Of a stretch of DNA of 64,000 nucleotides, positions 9,405 to 18,711 are shown piece after piece. Positions within the stretch are counted from its first letter, which is position 1. The number at the start of each line of letters is the position of its first letter. The stretch is from Porticoccaceae bacterium (GTDB lineage Bacteria; Pseudomonadota; Gammaproteobacteria; Pseudomonadales; Porticoccaceae), in NCBI GenBank assembly GCA_018654575.1, contig JABILI010000035.1, positions 1 to 64,000 on the forward strand, in the 5' to 3' direction. Under the pieces are notes generated by a model. The model did not search any database and had not been told where the DNA came from. It saw only the letters and a list, made by a program, of their open reading frames with translations. Made by a program: the position numbers and the translations under genes.

Positions 9405-9836
9405 ATGAAGTCAAATAAAAAACAGCGCGGGTTTACTCTGATTGAAGTAATGATCGTTGTAACCATTATGGCGTTGATGATTGCTGCAATTGCGCCGAAT
9501 TTATTTAGAAATGTTGTAAAAGCGGAGGCTATACGGATCGCTTCAGATATTCGTCAAGTTGAGAGTGCTTTAAAATACTATCGATTAGATAACTATCGCT
9601 ATCCTTCACAGCCTCAAGGTTTAGAGGCCTTAGTGTCAGCACCTTCAGGATCAGGAGCAGCTCAGTGGAACGGGCCTTATTTAGACAAGTTACCCTCAGA
9701 TCCTTATGGCGTTCAATACCAATACTTAAATCCAGGCACTCACGGTAAGCAGGTTGAGGTGTTTACTTTGGGCCTAGATAATGTCCAAGGTGGAGAGGGT
9801 TCAGATAAAGATTGGGGTAATTGGAATCTTGATTGA
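9405..9836 (+). CDS. gspG: Major pseudopilin GspG
   Basis: GspG polymerises into the periplasmic pseudopilus. The 143-residue protein has a short basic leader followed by the prepilin cleavage site GFTLIEVMIV, with Glu at +5, and the C-terminal region DPYGVQYQYLNPG...FTLGLD...GEGSDKDWGNW, which matches the calcium-binding end of GspG. The start at 9405 is preferred over 9378: AGGGGAG lies about ten bases upstream of it and a nine-residue leader is typical. Cleavage needs a GspO/PilD peptidase, which is not in the window. Confidence 0.95.
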   Translation: MKSNKKQRGFTLIEVMIVVTIMALMIAAIAPNLFRNVVKAEAIRIASDIRQVESALKYYRLDNYRYPSQPQGLEALVSAPSGSGAAQWNGPYLDKLPSDPYGVQYQYLNPGTHGKQVEVFTLGLDNVQGGEGSDKDWGNWNLD

Positions 9837-9878
9837 ATCTTTTGTTGATCAGATAACTCAAGTGCTTAAGTAGGCTTT

Positions 9879-10448
9879 ATGAGGCGTGCTCAGGGTTTTA
9901 CCCTCATTGAATTACTCATTGTCGTTGCCATCATTGTGATTTTATCTGCCATTAGTGGGTTGGCGATCAATCAAGCCTTCGATCGGCGCTATTCAGCTGA
10001 GGCAGATAAATTACTTATTTGGCTACAACAATTATCAGAGCGCTCCTCACTTGAGAGTGCCGCCTATGGCATTGTTACTAACACCGATAATGAGAATCGA
10101 GAGGCTACTGAACTTGTCGCCGTGGTCTACTTTAAAAACCGCTGGATCGCAGTGACTTCACCGAAGCCTTTTGTGCTGGGAGAGGAGTCCATTATTGGCT
10201 GGGATGTGGAGGAGCTGGGAGAAGAGTTACTACCTCAAAGTCGACCCCGGGCTCTGGGTGTAATTGATCAAGATGAGGTTAAACCAGCAGAGAAAGAATT
10301 CTTGTTGCCAGAAATGGCATTCTTGCCCGATGGCTATGTCGAGCCTCAAGGGGTCATTCAGTTGTCTTTTGATTCTTCTACATTAATCTTTTCTTTTGTC
10401 TGGGATGATGAGACCTCAAAGATGATATTGGAAGCGAATACCTTATGA
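9879..10448 (+). CDS. gspH: Minor pseudopilin GspH
   Basis: The 189-residue minor pseudopilin belongs to the pseudopilus tip complex. A six-residue leader (MRRAQG) precedes FTLIELLIVVAII, with the expected Glu at +5 of the cleaved product. The C-terminal half is low in recognisable motifs, as usual for GspH, and is identified by order (G-H-I-J-K). Its stop overlaps the gspI start by four bases (ATGA). Confidence 0.9.
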   Translation: MRRAQGFTLIELLIVVAIIVILSAISGLAINQAFDRRYSAEADKLLIWLQQLSERSSLESAAYGIVTNTDNENREATELVAVVYFKNRWIAVTSPKPFVLGEESIIGWDVEELGEELLPQSRPRALGVIDQDEVKPAEKEFLLPEMAFLPDGYVEPQGVIQLSFDSSTLIFSFVWDDETSKMILEANTL

Positions 10449-10834
10449 AATACTCGACTAAGAAGAAAGGTTTCACTCTCATTGAGGTGATGGTTGCTCT
10501 TTTTATACTGAGCCTAGTGTTAGGCAGTGCCGTTCAAATGGTGCATCAGTATAGCGATGAGCGGCTGCGTATTAGAGAGCGCTTTTTCGCTAATCAGGTG
10601 GCTTGGAATCATCTTTTGGAGCGTTACCAGCATTCTCAGAAGTGGACAGCCAGCGCAGGCCTTTCAAACTTAAAGAACAAAGGTGTGGACAAGCAAGCTG
10701 GCCAGGACTGGCGTTGGGAGATGAAAGTTGAGAAGGCTATGGGACAAGACTTGTATCGCTATCAAGCCCAGTCTGCTTCAGTTACTAGTGAAAATTACCA
10801 GGCCACCTTGGCTATTTATCTGGTTGAAAATTAG
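10445..10834 (+). CDS. gspI: Minor pseudopilin GspI
   Basis: The 129-residue minor pseudopilin forms the tip initiator with GspJ and GspK. The leader MKYSTKKKG is followed by FTLIEVMVALFILSLVLGSA. The aromatic-rich region around NQVAWNHLLERYQ matches the family N-A-x-x-N position. Start overlaps gspH by four bases and the stop directly abuts the gspJ ATG, so translation is tightly coupled. Confidence 0.92.
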   Translation: MKYSTKKKGFTLIEVMVALFILSLVLGSAVQMVHQYSDERLRIRERFFANQVAWNHLLERYQHSQKWTASAGLSNLKNKGVDKQAGQDWRWEMKVEKAMGQDLYRYQAQSASVTSENYQATLAIYLVEN

Positions 10835-11452
10835 ATGTTAAACCTGTATTCCAGCAATCGGCAAAAGGGCTTCACCTTAATTGAAGTGCTTGTCTCTTTA
10901 GGGATATTGGCGGTAATGTCAGTGATGTCCTATCAGGCGGTGGAAGTTGTTTTGGGTGCCAATGAACGTAGCCGCACAGATCTTGCCGAAGACGTTAAAT
11001 TACAACGTGCTTGGCAGATTATTGGGCGTGATTTACTGCATATGAGGCCTCGCCGTTTTGCTGATGGATTAGGGCAGGTCGAGGATGCGTACCTGACTAA
11101 CCCTAGCGAGTTTGGCGTTCGGTTCAGCCGCGGCGGTGGGCCTATGGTTAAATCTAATCCTAGTGGTGTCCGGAGAGTAGATTATAAAATCAATAGTGAC
11201 CAACAATTACAGCGCACCTCGTGGGCTATTACTGAGTCACCTCGACTTAGTGACGGCAACACCTTCACACTTATTAGTGGTGTTGAAAATGTAGTTTTTG
11301 AGCATCTTAGTCGTACCGGCTACTCTAAAGACTGGCCGCCAATTAACCAGCCTCTAAGTAAATATGCATTGCCAAGGATGATTAGAGTAACGATTACCTT
11401 AGAGAACGAGCGCGAGACTTCTCGTTTATTTCCGGGGGTGGTTCGTGATTAA
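10835..11452 (+). CDS. gspJ: Minor pseudopilin GspJ
   Basis: The 205-residue minor pseudopilin has the leader MLNLYSSNRQKG, then FTLIEVLVSLGILAVMSVMS. The conserved GspJ block follows (LQRAWQIIGRDLLHMRPR...RRVDYKI, then ...LISGVENVVFEHL). It is placed between gspI (no gap) and gspK (eight-base overlap). Confidence 0.94.
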   Translation: MLNLYSSNRQKGFTLIEVLVSLGILAVMSVMSYQAVEVVLGANERSRTDLAEDVKLQRAWQIIGRDLLHMRPRRFADGLGQVEDAYLTNPSEFGVRFSRGGGPMVKSNPSGVRRVDYKINSDQQLQRTSWAITESPRLSDGNTFTLISGVENVVFEHLSRTGYSKDWPPINQPLSKYALPRMIRVTITLENERETSRLFPGVVRD

Positions 11453-12584
11453 AAATCGACTTCAAAAACAACGTGGTGTGGCTCTACTGGCTGCATTGAT
11501 TCTGATGTTGGCGGTAGTCCTTATTTTGACTAACATTTTTTATCGTCACCAGATTGATGTTTCTCAGGCTTCCGCTTCTTTGCACGGTGACCAGGCGTTA
11601 TTAATTGCTATAAGTGGGGAAGGTTGGGCAGGTGAACTATTGTCGGATAAAAATGATAATCGGAATATCGATGATTATGGCGAGATATGGGCTCAAGCAA
11701 TGCCATTGCTGCCAGTCGAGGGGGGCACGCTAAAAGGCTGTATCAGTGATTTACAGGGCAAAATCAATCTTAATAGTTTTGTCAGTTATCGCGGTGCGTC
11801 TCTCAATAATGAACTTAATAATTTTGGTGCTATGGGTGTGGCCAAAGCTTGGCTAAATCTCATGGACATGCTGCAAATTCCCGCCAGCCCTGATCGAGTA
11901 GCCTCTATTGTTGATTGGGTAGACGTGGATTCAACTATTATTAATAGTTGGGGAGCGGAGCAACCGGATTATGAAGGTCTTACATTTCCCAGAATGGTCG
12001 CCAATGATTTTATTTCTGATGCGTCTGAGCTCGCTGCGATTAAGGGTTATTCTGTGCAGGAAGTGCAAATGCTATCGCCGTGGATGACGGCGCTACCGGG
12101 TTCAACCCCCATCAATATTAATACTGCGTCAGACCAATTAATTCTCGCTTTGGGTGGGGAAAATGGGCAACAGTTTCTAGATCTAATCAAACAGATGAGG
12201 CCAATCAGCGACATAAATGCTTTTTATCAGGAATTAGAGGCCTATTTTTTGATTCCATTGATTGACGTCCAAAAACGTTGGCCGTCAACACTCGTGTCAG
12301 TTAAGTCTGATTATTTTCAACTTTATCTTGAAGTCACTTTAGGCGAGGCTCGGATCCAAGTTAAAAGCATAATGGATAGGCAAGGTAGAACGAAACCAGT
12401 TATCATTGCGCGTGAAGTTACTGTTGTGCCAGCTAGCCTGCCTGACAAAGAAGAGTTGTCTGCGGCTGAGCAATTATTTGCCAAAAAGAGTGGCGATGAA
12501 GAGCCAAACGAGCAGTTGATGCAACAAAGTAATATAGTACAACCGGCCTGCGTTGCGATGGGTTTAACGGGAGAAATCACTTAG
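11445..12584 (+). CDS. gspK: Minor pseudopilin GspK
   Basis: This large minor pseudopilin caps the pseudopilus. The 379-residue protein starts with GTG inside the gspJ end. The leader MIKNRLQKQRG precedes VALLAALILMLAVVLIL; position +5 is not Glu, as is usual for GspK and unlike the other four pseudopilins here. The helical insert with SIVDWVDVD and the SAM-like segment PININTASDQLILAL are family hallmarks. The length is somewhat above the E. coli form. Confidence 0.94.
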   Translation: MIKNRLQKQRGVALLAALILMLAVVLILTNIFYRHQIDVSQASASLHGDQALLIAISGEGWAGELLSDKNDNRNIDDYGEIWAQAMPLLPVEGGTLKGCISDLQGKINLNSFVSYRGASLNNELNNFGAMGVAKAWLNLMDMLQIPASPDRVASIVDWVDVDSTIINSWGAEQPDYEGLTFPRMVANDFISDASELAAIKGYSVQEVQMLSPWMTALPGSTPININTASDQLILALGGENGQQFLDLIKQMRPISDINAFYQELEAYFLIPLIDVQKRWPSTLVSVKSDYFQLYLEVTLGEARIQVKSIMDRQGRTKPVIIAREVTVVPASLPDKEELSAAEQLFAKKSGDEEPNEQLMQQSNIVQPACVAMGLTGEIT

Positions 12585-13721
12585 ATGAGTGTCGAGCATA
12601 TTTATAACCTCGATCAACGGATCGATCATGTAGATGATCCGCTGCAATCTGTGGCGGGCACTAATACTTCGACGATGAGTTTGTGGATTCCAAGCGAAAG
12701 AGTTGGCCTACATTCGGTGGACATTCCATCTGCACCCCAACGTAAGTGGGCAGAGCTCATTCCGTGGCTGTTAGAAGATAGAATCTTGCAACCCGTCGAA
12801 GAGATGCACTTTGTAGTAGCGGGACGCAGTGACGACCAATTGCATATCCTCGCTGTTAGCCGTCAAGATATGCAGGAGTGGAAACGAATTGCCGACAATG
12901 CAGGTGTCACAGCTATGGCTATGGTTCCTGATTTTATGGCACTGCACTGGGAGCCAGGAATAATTAGTGTTGGCTGGCGAGAGGGGGTGTTACTGGTCAG
13001 ACAGTCATTGAACACCGGCTTTGCAGCCGAATCTAATATAGGCTGGAGCATTTTAGAGACTGTTATGCAGGACTTTAAGCAGGCACCGCGATTGTCTATC
13101 TCTGTGCCTGATGTTGATATAGTGCCAAAAAAATTGGCTCAAGGTGCTGATATCAATACCTCCACAGTTGACTGGCAGTTTTCGCATATTGACCCCAACT
13201 TGAATTTAATGACGGGCGAATTTAAGCCAGCTCCAAAGGAAACAGTGACTTCTTTTTGGTGGCCAGCTGCAGCTGCAGCTGGTCTCCTTTTAGCGCTATG
13301 GGTGGGCTACCTACAGACGGCTAATCATGCTTTGGAGTCTGAGGTTGAGGGATTACAGCAAAACATATTGGCTAATTACACTCGCTTGTTTAGTAACTCT
13401 AATACCAGTATTAAGACCCTCAAAGCTGACGCTGAGAGCCGGATAAATCAATTATTTAAACAGCAACAAAGTCTACAAGGCCAACCGATAGCTGGACTCT
13501 TAGCTATCGGTAATATTATGGCTGGTTGTCAATGTGAGCTTGAGGGCCTCTCAGCAAGTCAGAACAGTTTAAAGCTGACGCTTCTTGGTGCTGCTGGATT
13601 AGCTGAAAGAACGCTGAGAATTCCTGGCTACCAACTCAGTCTTAATCAGGATAAAGCCGCCGGCCCTGAGGTTTTTTTGTTATCAGTTACTGAACTAAAA
13701 AAGCAGAGGCCTGATCGATGA
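12585..13721 (+). CDS. gspL: Type II secretion assembly protein GspL
   Basis: GspL is a bitopic inner-membrane protein whose cytoplasmic actin-like domain binds GspE and whose periplasmic ferredoxin-like domain binds GspM. The 378 residues show a cytoplasmic domain (residues 1-220), one membrane segment (WWPAAAAAGLLLALWVGYL, near residue 230) and a periplasmic part starting with a coiled-coil-prone stretch. The ATG directly follows the gspK stop. The call rests on topology, length and position more than on motifs. Confidence 0.9.
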   Translation: MSVEHIYNLDQRIDHVDDPLQSVAGTNTSTMSLWIPSERVGLHSVDIPSAPQRKWAELIPWLLEDRILQPVEEMHFVVAGRSDDQLHILAVSRQDMQEWKRIADNAGVTAMAMVPDFMALHWEPGIISVGWREGVLLVRQSLNTGFAAESNIGWSILETVMQDFKQAPRLSISVPDVDIVPKKLAQGADINTSTVDWQFSHIDPNLNLMTGEFKPAPKETVTSFWWPAAAAAGLLLALWVGYLQTANHALESEVEGLQQNILANYTRLFSNSNTSIKTLKADAESRINQLFKQQQSLQGQPIAGLLAIGNIMAGCQCELEGLSASQNSLKLTLLGAAGLAERTLRIPGYQLSLNQDKAAGPEVFLLSVTELKKQRPDR

Positions 13722-14206
13722 AAAAATTCATGGATAGCTTAAGAAATCGCTTAAGTGGTCTTCAGCCTCGAGAGTGGCAGCTGCTGTTTACGGGGATAGC
13801 TATGCTATTTTTTACCAGTATTTATGTGGCTTTGTCACCGATAATGGAGAAATATGATCAATTGGTTGATCAATCAAATCAGCTTAAAATCGATCTACAG
13901 TGGTTGCGGCAACAGAGTGCAGTGGTTTCAAACTTGTCCAATGGCTGCGGTAACCGCGTGGTTCAGCAAGGATCCGGTCGCGACAACCTAACTAAACTAG
14001 TTAGGCGTAATCAGTTGCGCTTGGGTCAGATCAGAGATCTAAATAATGGCTTTGAGGTAAGGTTTAGTGGTGCTGACGGTAATCGTATATTGCGTTTGAG
14101 TCACCAGATAGTCTGTGCTGGGTTCAACGTGCAGGCACTCGAAGTTGAGCGGTCTTCCCCAGAGCTGTTTAAAGGGTCCATGGAGATAATCTATATTGAA
14201 GATTGA
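13718..14206 (+). CDS. gspM: Type II secretion protein GspM
   Basis: The 162-residue protein has a short cytoplasmic N-terminus, one membrane helix (LLFTGIAMLFFTSIYVAL) after the typical L-x-x-R-E-x-x-L segment (LQPREWQLL), and a periplasmic coiled-coil plus small domain. GspM stabilises GspL in the platform. It overlaps gspL by four bases. Sequence conservation in this family is low, so order and topology carry the call. Confidence 0.88.
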   Translation: MKKFMDSLRNRLSGLQPREWQLLFTGIAMLFFTSIYVALSPIMEKYDQLVDQSNQLKIDLQWLRQQSAVVSNLSNGCGNRVVQQGSGRDNLTKLVRRNQLRLGQIRDLNNGFEVRFSGADGNRILRLSHQIVCAGFNVQALEVERSSPELFKGSMEIIYIED

Positions 14207-14984
14207 ACTAAAAAACACCCAACAGTTGTCACGCTTGGTGGTAGTTTTAGTGATGGTCTTACTTTCTCTTTACCTTATTGTCTTGATAGGTCTTCAGTTG
14301 CAGACAGCTAAAACAACTTCATCGGTCGTTGCTAGAGTAGCGCCTGGAAAAATGGTAGATTGGGCCTGGTTTGGTCGCCAAAGGGTCATAGCACCCGTAA
14401 AGACGCAGACAGATCTCGCCAATGCGCAAATTAATGCAGAGCTACTTGGCGTTATGTTGGCCGGCGCCTCTTCATCGGCAACGCTTAAATTTAAAGGAAA
14501 GCCGGAACAGGTTTACCAAATAGGTGACAAGCTTAACGGAAAGATGGAGCTAGTTGATATTGAGGCTTATCGTATTGTGATCAGTGACAATGGCATCAAT
14601 AAACAATTATTAATGAAAAAGCCAGATGTGATTATGGAGTCACAAGAAAGCGGCGAAGATGTTGATACTCAGACACAGGGGTTTGCCCTGGCCAATATGT
14701 TTGGTGCCGTGCCGGTTAATATCGGTGGTGATACGGGCTTTAAGATTAACAATCTATCGGCAGATGTGCAGGCTATGGCAGACATACGCGATGGCGATGT
14801 GGTGGTCCAGATTGACGGTCTTTCGGTGCAAGATTTAATGTCTGATCCCGTTAAGTGGATGAGCTATAGTAGCTCAATTAGCCTTCCCGTGACTCTTATG
14901 CGCGAAGGCCGCGAAGAAATTATTTATGTCAATGCCGCTAGTCTCTCGGCTAAAATGTTACCAACTCTAGGATTAAAGCCCTAA
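14196..14984 (+). CDS. gspC: Type II secretion protein GspC with PDZ domain
   Basis: GspC links the inner-membrane platform to the secretin and helps recruit substrates. The 262 residues have a membrane helix (LVVVLVMVLLSLYLIVLIGL), an HR domain (NAELLGVMLAGASSSATLKF...VYQIGDKL) and a C-terminal PDZ domain (FKINNLSADVQAMADIRDGD...). The start is a TTG lying 11 bases inside the end of gspM; no in-frame ATG precedes the membrane helix, so the TTG is the best start visible. In many species gspC is the first gene, whereas here it and gspD follow gspM. Confidence 0.92.
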   Translation: MKIELKNTQQLSRLVVVLVMVLLSLYLIVLIGLQLQTAKTTSSVVARVAPGKMVDWAWFGRQRVIAPVKTQTDLANAQINAELLGVMLAGASSSATLKFKGKPEQVYQIGDKLNGKMELVDIEAYRIVISDNGINKQLLMKKPDVIMESQESGEDVDTQTQGFALANMFGAVPVNIGGDTGFKINNLSADVQAMADIRDGDVVVQIDGLSVQDLMSDPVKWMSYSSSISLPVTLMREGREEIIYVNAASLSAKMLPTLGLKP

Positions 14985-15018
14985 CATGATTACTTCAATA
15001 ATACAGTGGGGAAAACTA

Positions 15019-16956
15019 ATGATCGTGACTTTGTATCGGCACGTGATGAAAGTACATCGCCTCAGTGAATTGGGCGTTGTGTTTTTTTTAAGTTGGTGCC
15101 TAGCGGCTGAGGGTATGGCAGCAGAAACTGTACAGATCAATTTCCGTGATGCAGATATTCGTAGTGTTATTGAAAGTGTTGCCGAAATAACCGGTAAATC
15201 TTTCGTGTTAGATCCGCGGGTTAAGGGCAAGGTGACCATTATCTCGCCGCAGCCAATTGATTCCGATTTGCTCTATCAAGCAATTTTGTCCGCGATTCAG
15301 GTGCAGGGATTCCAAGCTGTGGAAGATGGTGCTGTGACTCGAATTATTCCGTTCACGCAGTCTTTTAATTTTGCTGGGGGCAATGGCGACAACACCTTAG
15401 AGACTGAGATTATTAAGGTTAAATATGTCCAGGCCGCGACACTCGTGCCTGTGTTGAAGCCTTTGCTGAGTAATGGAGCGAGGTTGCTAGCCTTTGCCCA
15501 AAGTAACTATTTAGTTATTTCTGATATCCGCAGTAACGTGGATGAAGTGAAGCGGATTTTGCGAAAGCTCGATGACCCTGATCAAACTGCGGTTGAGGTT
15601 ATTAACCTCAACTATATTTCAGCGGGAGAGGCGGTACATATTGCTGGCCAGCTGAAACAATTGCAAAAACAAGATTTATCGCTAGTAGAGGACGGGCTTA
15701 ATAATCGTATTATTGTGAGTGGCCCGGGTATTGCTCGTACGACCTTTAAAAACATGCTCAAGCTACTGGATCTCCCATCGACTAAAAAAGGCAGTGTTGA
15801 GGTGATCTACCTTGATTATTCCCGTGCAGCTGAAATTAAGCCTATTATCGACGGCATGCTTGGCTCAGATGTTTTCTTGCGTCTGGCCGGAGAATCTGTA
15901 GGTGATGGCAAATCTAAGGCCGCAACTAATTATACAATTGAAATTGATGAGCTTAATAATGCGTTGGTGATGGCAGCGCCCTCGGCAGTTATTCGTGAGA
16001 TAAGAAGTGTCGTTGCGAAGTTGGATATCGCTCGCCCTCAAGTCCTCATCGAGGCGGTTATTGCTGAATTATCTGAGGGTCAGGCAAGAAACCTTAGCTC
16101 TCAATTAGTTATTACAGGTAGAGATCGAGGAGGATACTTAACCAATTTTGATGGAGTCTTATCGGGCCTGCTGGGAAGCGCATTGGGAGGTGGTGGCTCT
16201 GATAATGCAAATTCAACTGCAATTGCATCTGCATTACCTAAGTCTGTTATTGGAGTGGTTGGTGATTTTGACCGTGAAAATAATAGAGGTATCGGTTTAT
16301 TGGTTCAGGCCTTGAAAACCGACGAACGGACTAAAATACTATCAACACCCTCAGTTATTACTCTCGATAACGAGGAGGCTAACCTTTCAGTAGGAGAACA
16401 GGTCCCCTTTCCTTCAGGTAGCTATGCGAGCACTAACAACTCCAATAGTATTAATCCTTTTACGACCGTAAACCGCGAAGACGTAGGCGTCATGCTTAAG
16501 GTCAAGCCGCAAATTAGTAAGGGCAATGCAGTAAGGCTAGAAATCGAGCAGGAATCATCCAAAGTTAAAGCAGGCAGCGCTGACTCTCAGTTTGGCGCTA
16601 CAACTACTAAAAGTACGATGCAAACAAACGTCATGATTCAAGATGGTGAACTATTGATTCTGGGTGGCTTAATCGAGGGGCAAACAGATAATAGCGCCTC
16701 CAAAGTGCCTTTTTTGGGCGATATTCCGATTATCGGCAATCTATTTAAATCCTCCAGCAAAGGCGATAGCGAAAAAGTCCTAATGATGTTTATTAGGCCG
16801 ACCATTATCCGTACGCCAGAGGATGCTAGGGCACTGTCAAAATCTAAGTTTGAGCATTTAATAACGCGAGACTTTGAAGGTGAAAACGAAGGTACTGTGA
16901 CTAAGCAACTAAAAGAGTTTATAAACCAAGGACAGGATTTAGAAATTACAGAGTAA
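15019..16956 (+). CDS. gspD: Type II secretion outer-membrane secretin GspD
   Basis: GspD forms the outer-membrane channel. After a signal peptide (LGVVFFLSWCLAAEGMAAE) come N0 (VQINFRDADIRSVIESVAEI), N1-N3 repeats and the secretin domain, with VPFPSGSYAST, EDVGVMLKVKPQIS and GELLILGGLIEG...VPFLGDIPIIGNLF. The track starts at 14986, but the ATG at 15019 is preceded by GGGGAAA at good spacing while the upstream ATG has no Shine-Dalgarno sequence; length is then 645 residues. I saw no pilotin (GspS) gene. Confidence 0.95.
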   Translation: MIVTLYRHVMKVHRLSELGVVFFLSWCLAAEGMAAETVQINFRDADIRSVIESVAEITGKSFVLDPRVKGKVTIISPQPIDSDLLYQAILSAIQVQGFQAVEDGAVTRIIPFTQSFNFAGGNGDNTLETEIIKVKYVQAATLVPVLKPLLSNGARLLAFAQSNYLVISDIRSNVDEVKRILRKLDDPDQTAVEVINLNYISAGEAVHIAGQLKQLQKQDLSLVEDGLNNRIIVSGPGIARTTFKNMLKLLDLPSTKKGSVEVIYLDYSRAAEIKPIIDGMLGSDVFLRLAGESVGDGKSKAATNYTIEIDELNNALVMAAPSAVIREIRSVVAKLDIARPQVLIEAVIAELSEGQARNLSSQLVITGRDRGGYLTNFDGVLSGLLGSALGGGGSDNANSTAIASALPKSVIGVVGDFDRENNRGIGLLVQALKTDERTKILSTPSVITLDNEEANLSVGEQVPFPSGSYASTNNSNSINPFTTVNREDVGVMLKVKPQISKGNAVRLEIEQESSKVKAGSADSQFGATTTKSTMQTNVMIQDGELLILGGLIEGQTDNSASKVPFLGDIPIIGNLFKSSSKGDSEKVLMMFIRPTIIRTPEDARALSKSKFEHLITRDFEGENEGTVTKQLKEFINQGQDLEITE

Positions 16957-16965
16957 CGGCAGGCT

Positions 16966-18711
16966 ATGAGTATTTATTTGCAGCATTTTGCCCTAAAGCG
17001 AGAGCCGTTCTCGATTGTGCCTGATCCTGACTTTTTATACCCCAGTCAGCAACATCGTCAAGCAGTTGCCCATCTAAAATACGGCCTCGACCGGGAAGGT
17101 GGATTTATACTGCTAACCGGTGAGGTTGGCACAGGAAAGACCACCCTTACCCGCACTATGCTGCTGCGTATTCCTGCCCATGTCCGGGTAGCTTATGTAT
17201 TAAATAGTAAGCTCAATGAAACGGATCTCTTAGCCAGCATCTGTGATGAGCTGGCCATTAAACTGCCGAAAAGTAAGAATCTGTCGTTTTCTAAAATTTG
17301 TATTGATGCCTTAAATCAGGACTTGCTTGCCAGTCATGCCAAAGGTCAAAAGACCTTGATCGTTATTGAAGAGGCCCAGAACCTGAGTGCAGATGTTCTG
17401 GAAACGCTTCGTTTGCTGAGTAACCTTGAGACTAACACTCATAAATTGCTGCATATTCTTCTTGTCGGCCAGCCAGAATTGCTGGAGATACTCGCGCAAA
17501 AGCAACTGCGTCAACTCAACCAAAGGGTTGTGTCGCGCTTTCATCTTTTACCGTTAGATCAGTCTGAATTGCCCAACTACATTAACCATCGATTGCATCA
17601 TGCGGGTGCGGCAGGTCCTATCTTTGATCAGGGCTGTATCAAGGTGTTGTTCAGGTTAACTAAAGGTGTGCCTCGGCTGATCAATCTTATATGCCATCAA
17701 TCCCTGTTAGCGGCGTACTCTTTAGGCGTCAAGAGTGTATCGTCAGGCTTGGTAAAGGATGCTTCAGTAGAAATCCTTAGTGGTCTTGATAATGGTAAGC
17801 CAAAGACCTCAAATAAACCTCTGACGGTAGGGCTTTTATTGTTTTTAATTATGGTGTCGGGTTTTGTATTTTTACCGCGAAGTGCGCTAGATTCATTGCG
17901 CTTGGCCGCCAGCATTGAGGAGCCCAAGGCACAGAGTGTATCGCCAAAAAACGAAGAATTTGTATCGCTGGAAAAGACTGCACTAGATCCGTTTGTAGAA
18001 GACGTGGTCAAAAATCATGATGAATTGTTAGTGAGCGATGATCCAGTCATCGGCTCACTTGAACAGGATGCGACTCCTTCGGTTATCCCTGAACAGAATA
18101 TGATTGCCTTAGAGTTTATGGATACATCTAATTCTTTAGTTAATTTGCTCGCTTCTTGGTCTATAGAAAGTTCAGCGGTCTACTCTCTTGAAGTCTTTAC
18201 TGGAATTGCAGCAAAATTTGGTTTGCAGCCAGAAAAGGTAGCCCAAGCAGCTCCGTGGATGTTAAGCGCTATAGATAGACCAGGAATCGTGGTATTAAAT
18301 GAGGGTAATGGAGTACTGAAAAGCTACTTATTAAGTCACCTTGAAGAAGATTCAGTCACCCTCACAACAAAGGATGGTGAGATAGATGTTGACCTTGATC
18401 AGTTTGCCGATCGCTGGACTGGGAGCTTTCTGTATCTATGGCGCCCTCATAAAGAGTTTGATCTTCTTATGCAGGGCGATACTGATAAGTTAGCAATGGC
18501 TTGGTTGCAAGAGAAGCTGAGCATGGAAGATCAGGGTATGGAAGAAGTTATTACTGGTGGCCATTACACCGAAGCGGTTAAAGACCAAGTGATGGAATTT
18601 CAGCGCCGACATGGGCTCAATGCCGATGGTGTTGTTGGTAGGCAAACCCTGATGCAGCTAAATGAAATTTCTGATGATGAAATACCCAGACTAAGAGGTA
18701 GTGCTCACTAA
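16966..18711 (+). CDS. gspA: General secretion ATPase GspA/ExeA-like
   Basis: In Aeromonas, ExeA works with ExeB to place the secretin through peptidoglycan. The 581-residue protein has an AAA ATPase domain (Walker A TGEVGTGKTT near residue 45, Walker B LIVIEEAQNL), a single membrane segment (LTVGLLLFLIMVSGFVFLP near residue 285), a periplasmic linker and a C-terminal peptidoglycan-binding domain (VMEFQRRHGLNADGVVGRQT). It starts nine bases after gspD and shares one base with gspB. Confidence 0.93.
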   Translation: MSIYLQHFALKREPFSIVPDPDFLYPSQQHRQAVAHLKYGLDREGGFILLTGEVGTGKTTLTRTMLLRIPAHVRVAYVLNSKLNETDLLASICDELAIKLPKSKNLSFSKICIDALNQDLLASHAKGQKTLIVIEEAQNLSADVLETLRLLSNLETNTHKLLHILLVGQPELLEILAQKQLRQLNQRVVSRFHLLPLDQSELPNYINHRLHHAGAAGPIFDQGCIKVLFRLTKGVPRLINLICHQSLLAAYSLGVKSVSSGLVKDASVEILSGLDNGKPKTSNKPLTVGLLLFLIMVSGFVFLPRSALDSLRLAASIEEPKAQSVSPKNEEFVSLEKTALDPFVEDVVKNHDELLVSDDPVIGSLEQDATPSVIPEQNMIALEFMDTSNSLVNLLASWSIESSAVYSLEVFTGIAAKFGLQPEKVAQAAPWMLSAIDRPGIVVLNEGNGVLKSYLLSHLEEDSVTLTTKDGEIDVDLDQFADRWTGSFLYLWRPHKEFDLLMQGDTDKLAMAWLQEKLSMEDQGMEEVITGGHYTEAVKDQVMEFQRRHGLNADGVVGRQTLMQLNEISDDEIPRLRGSAH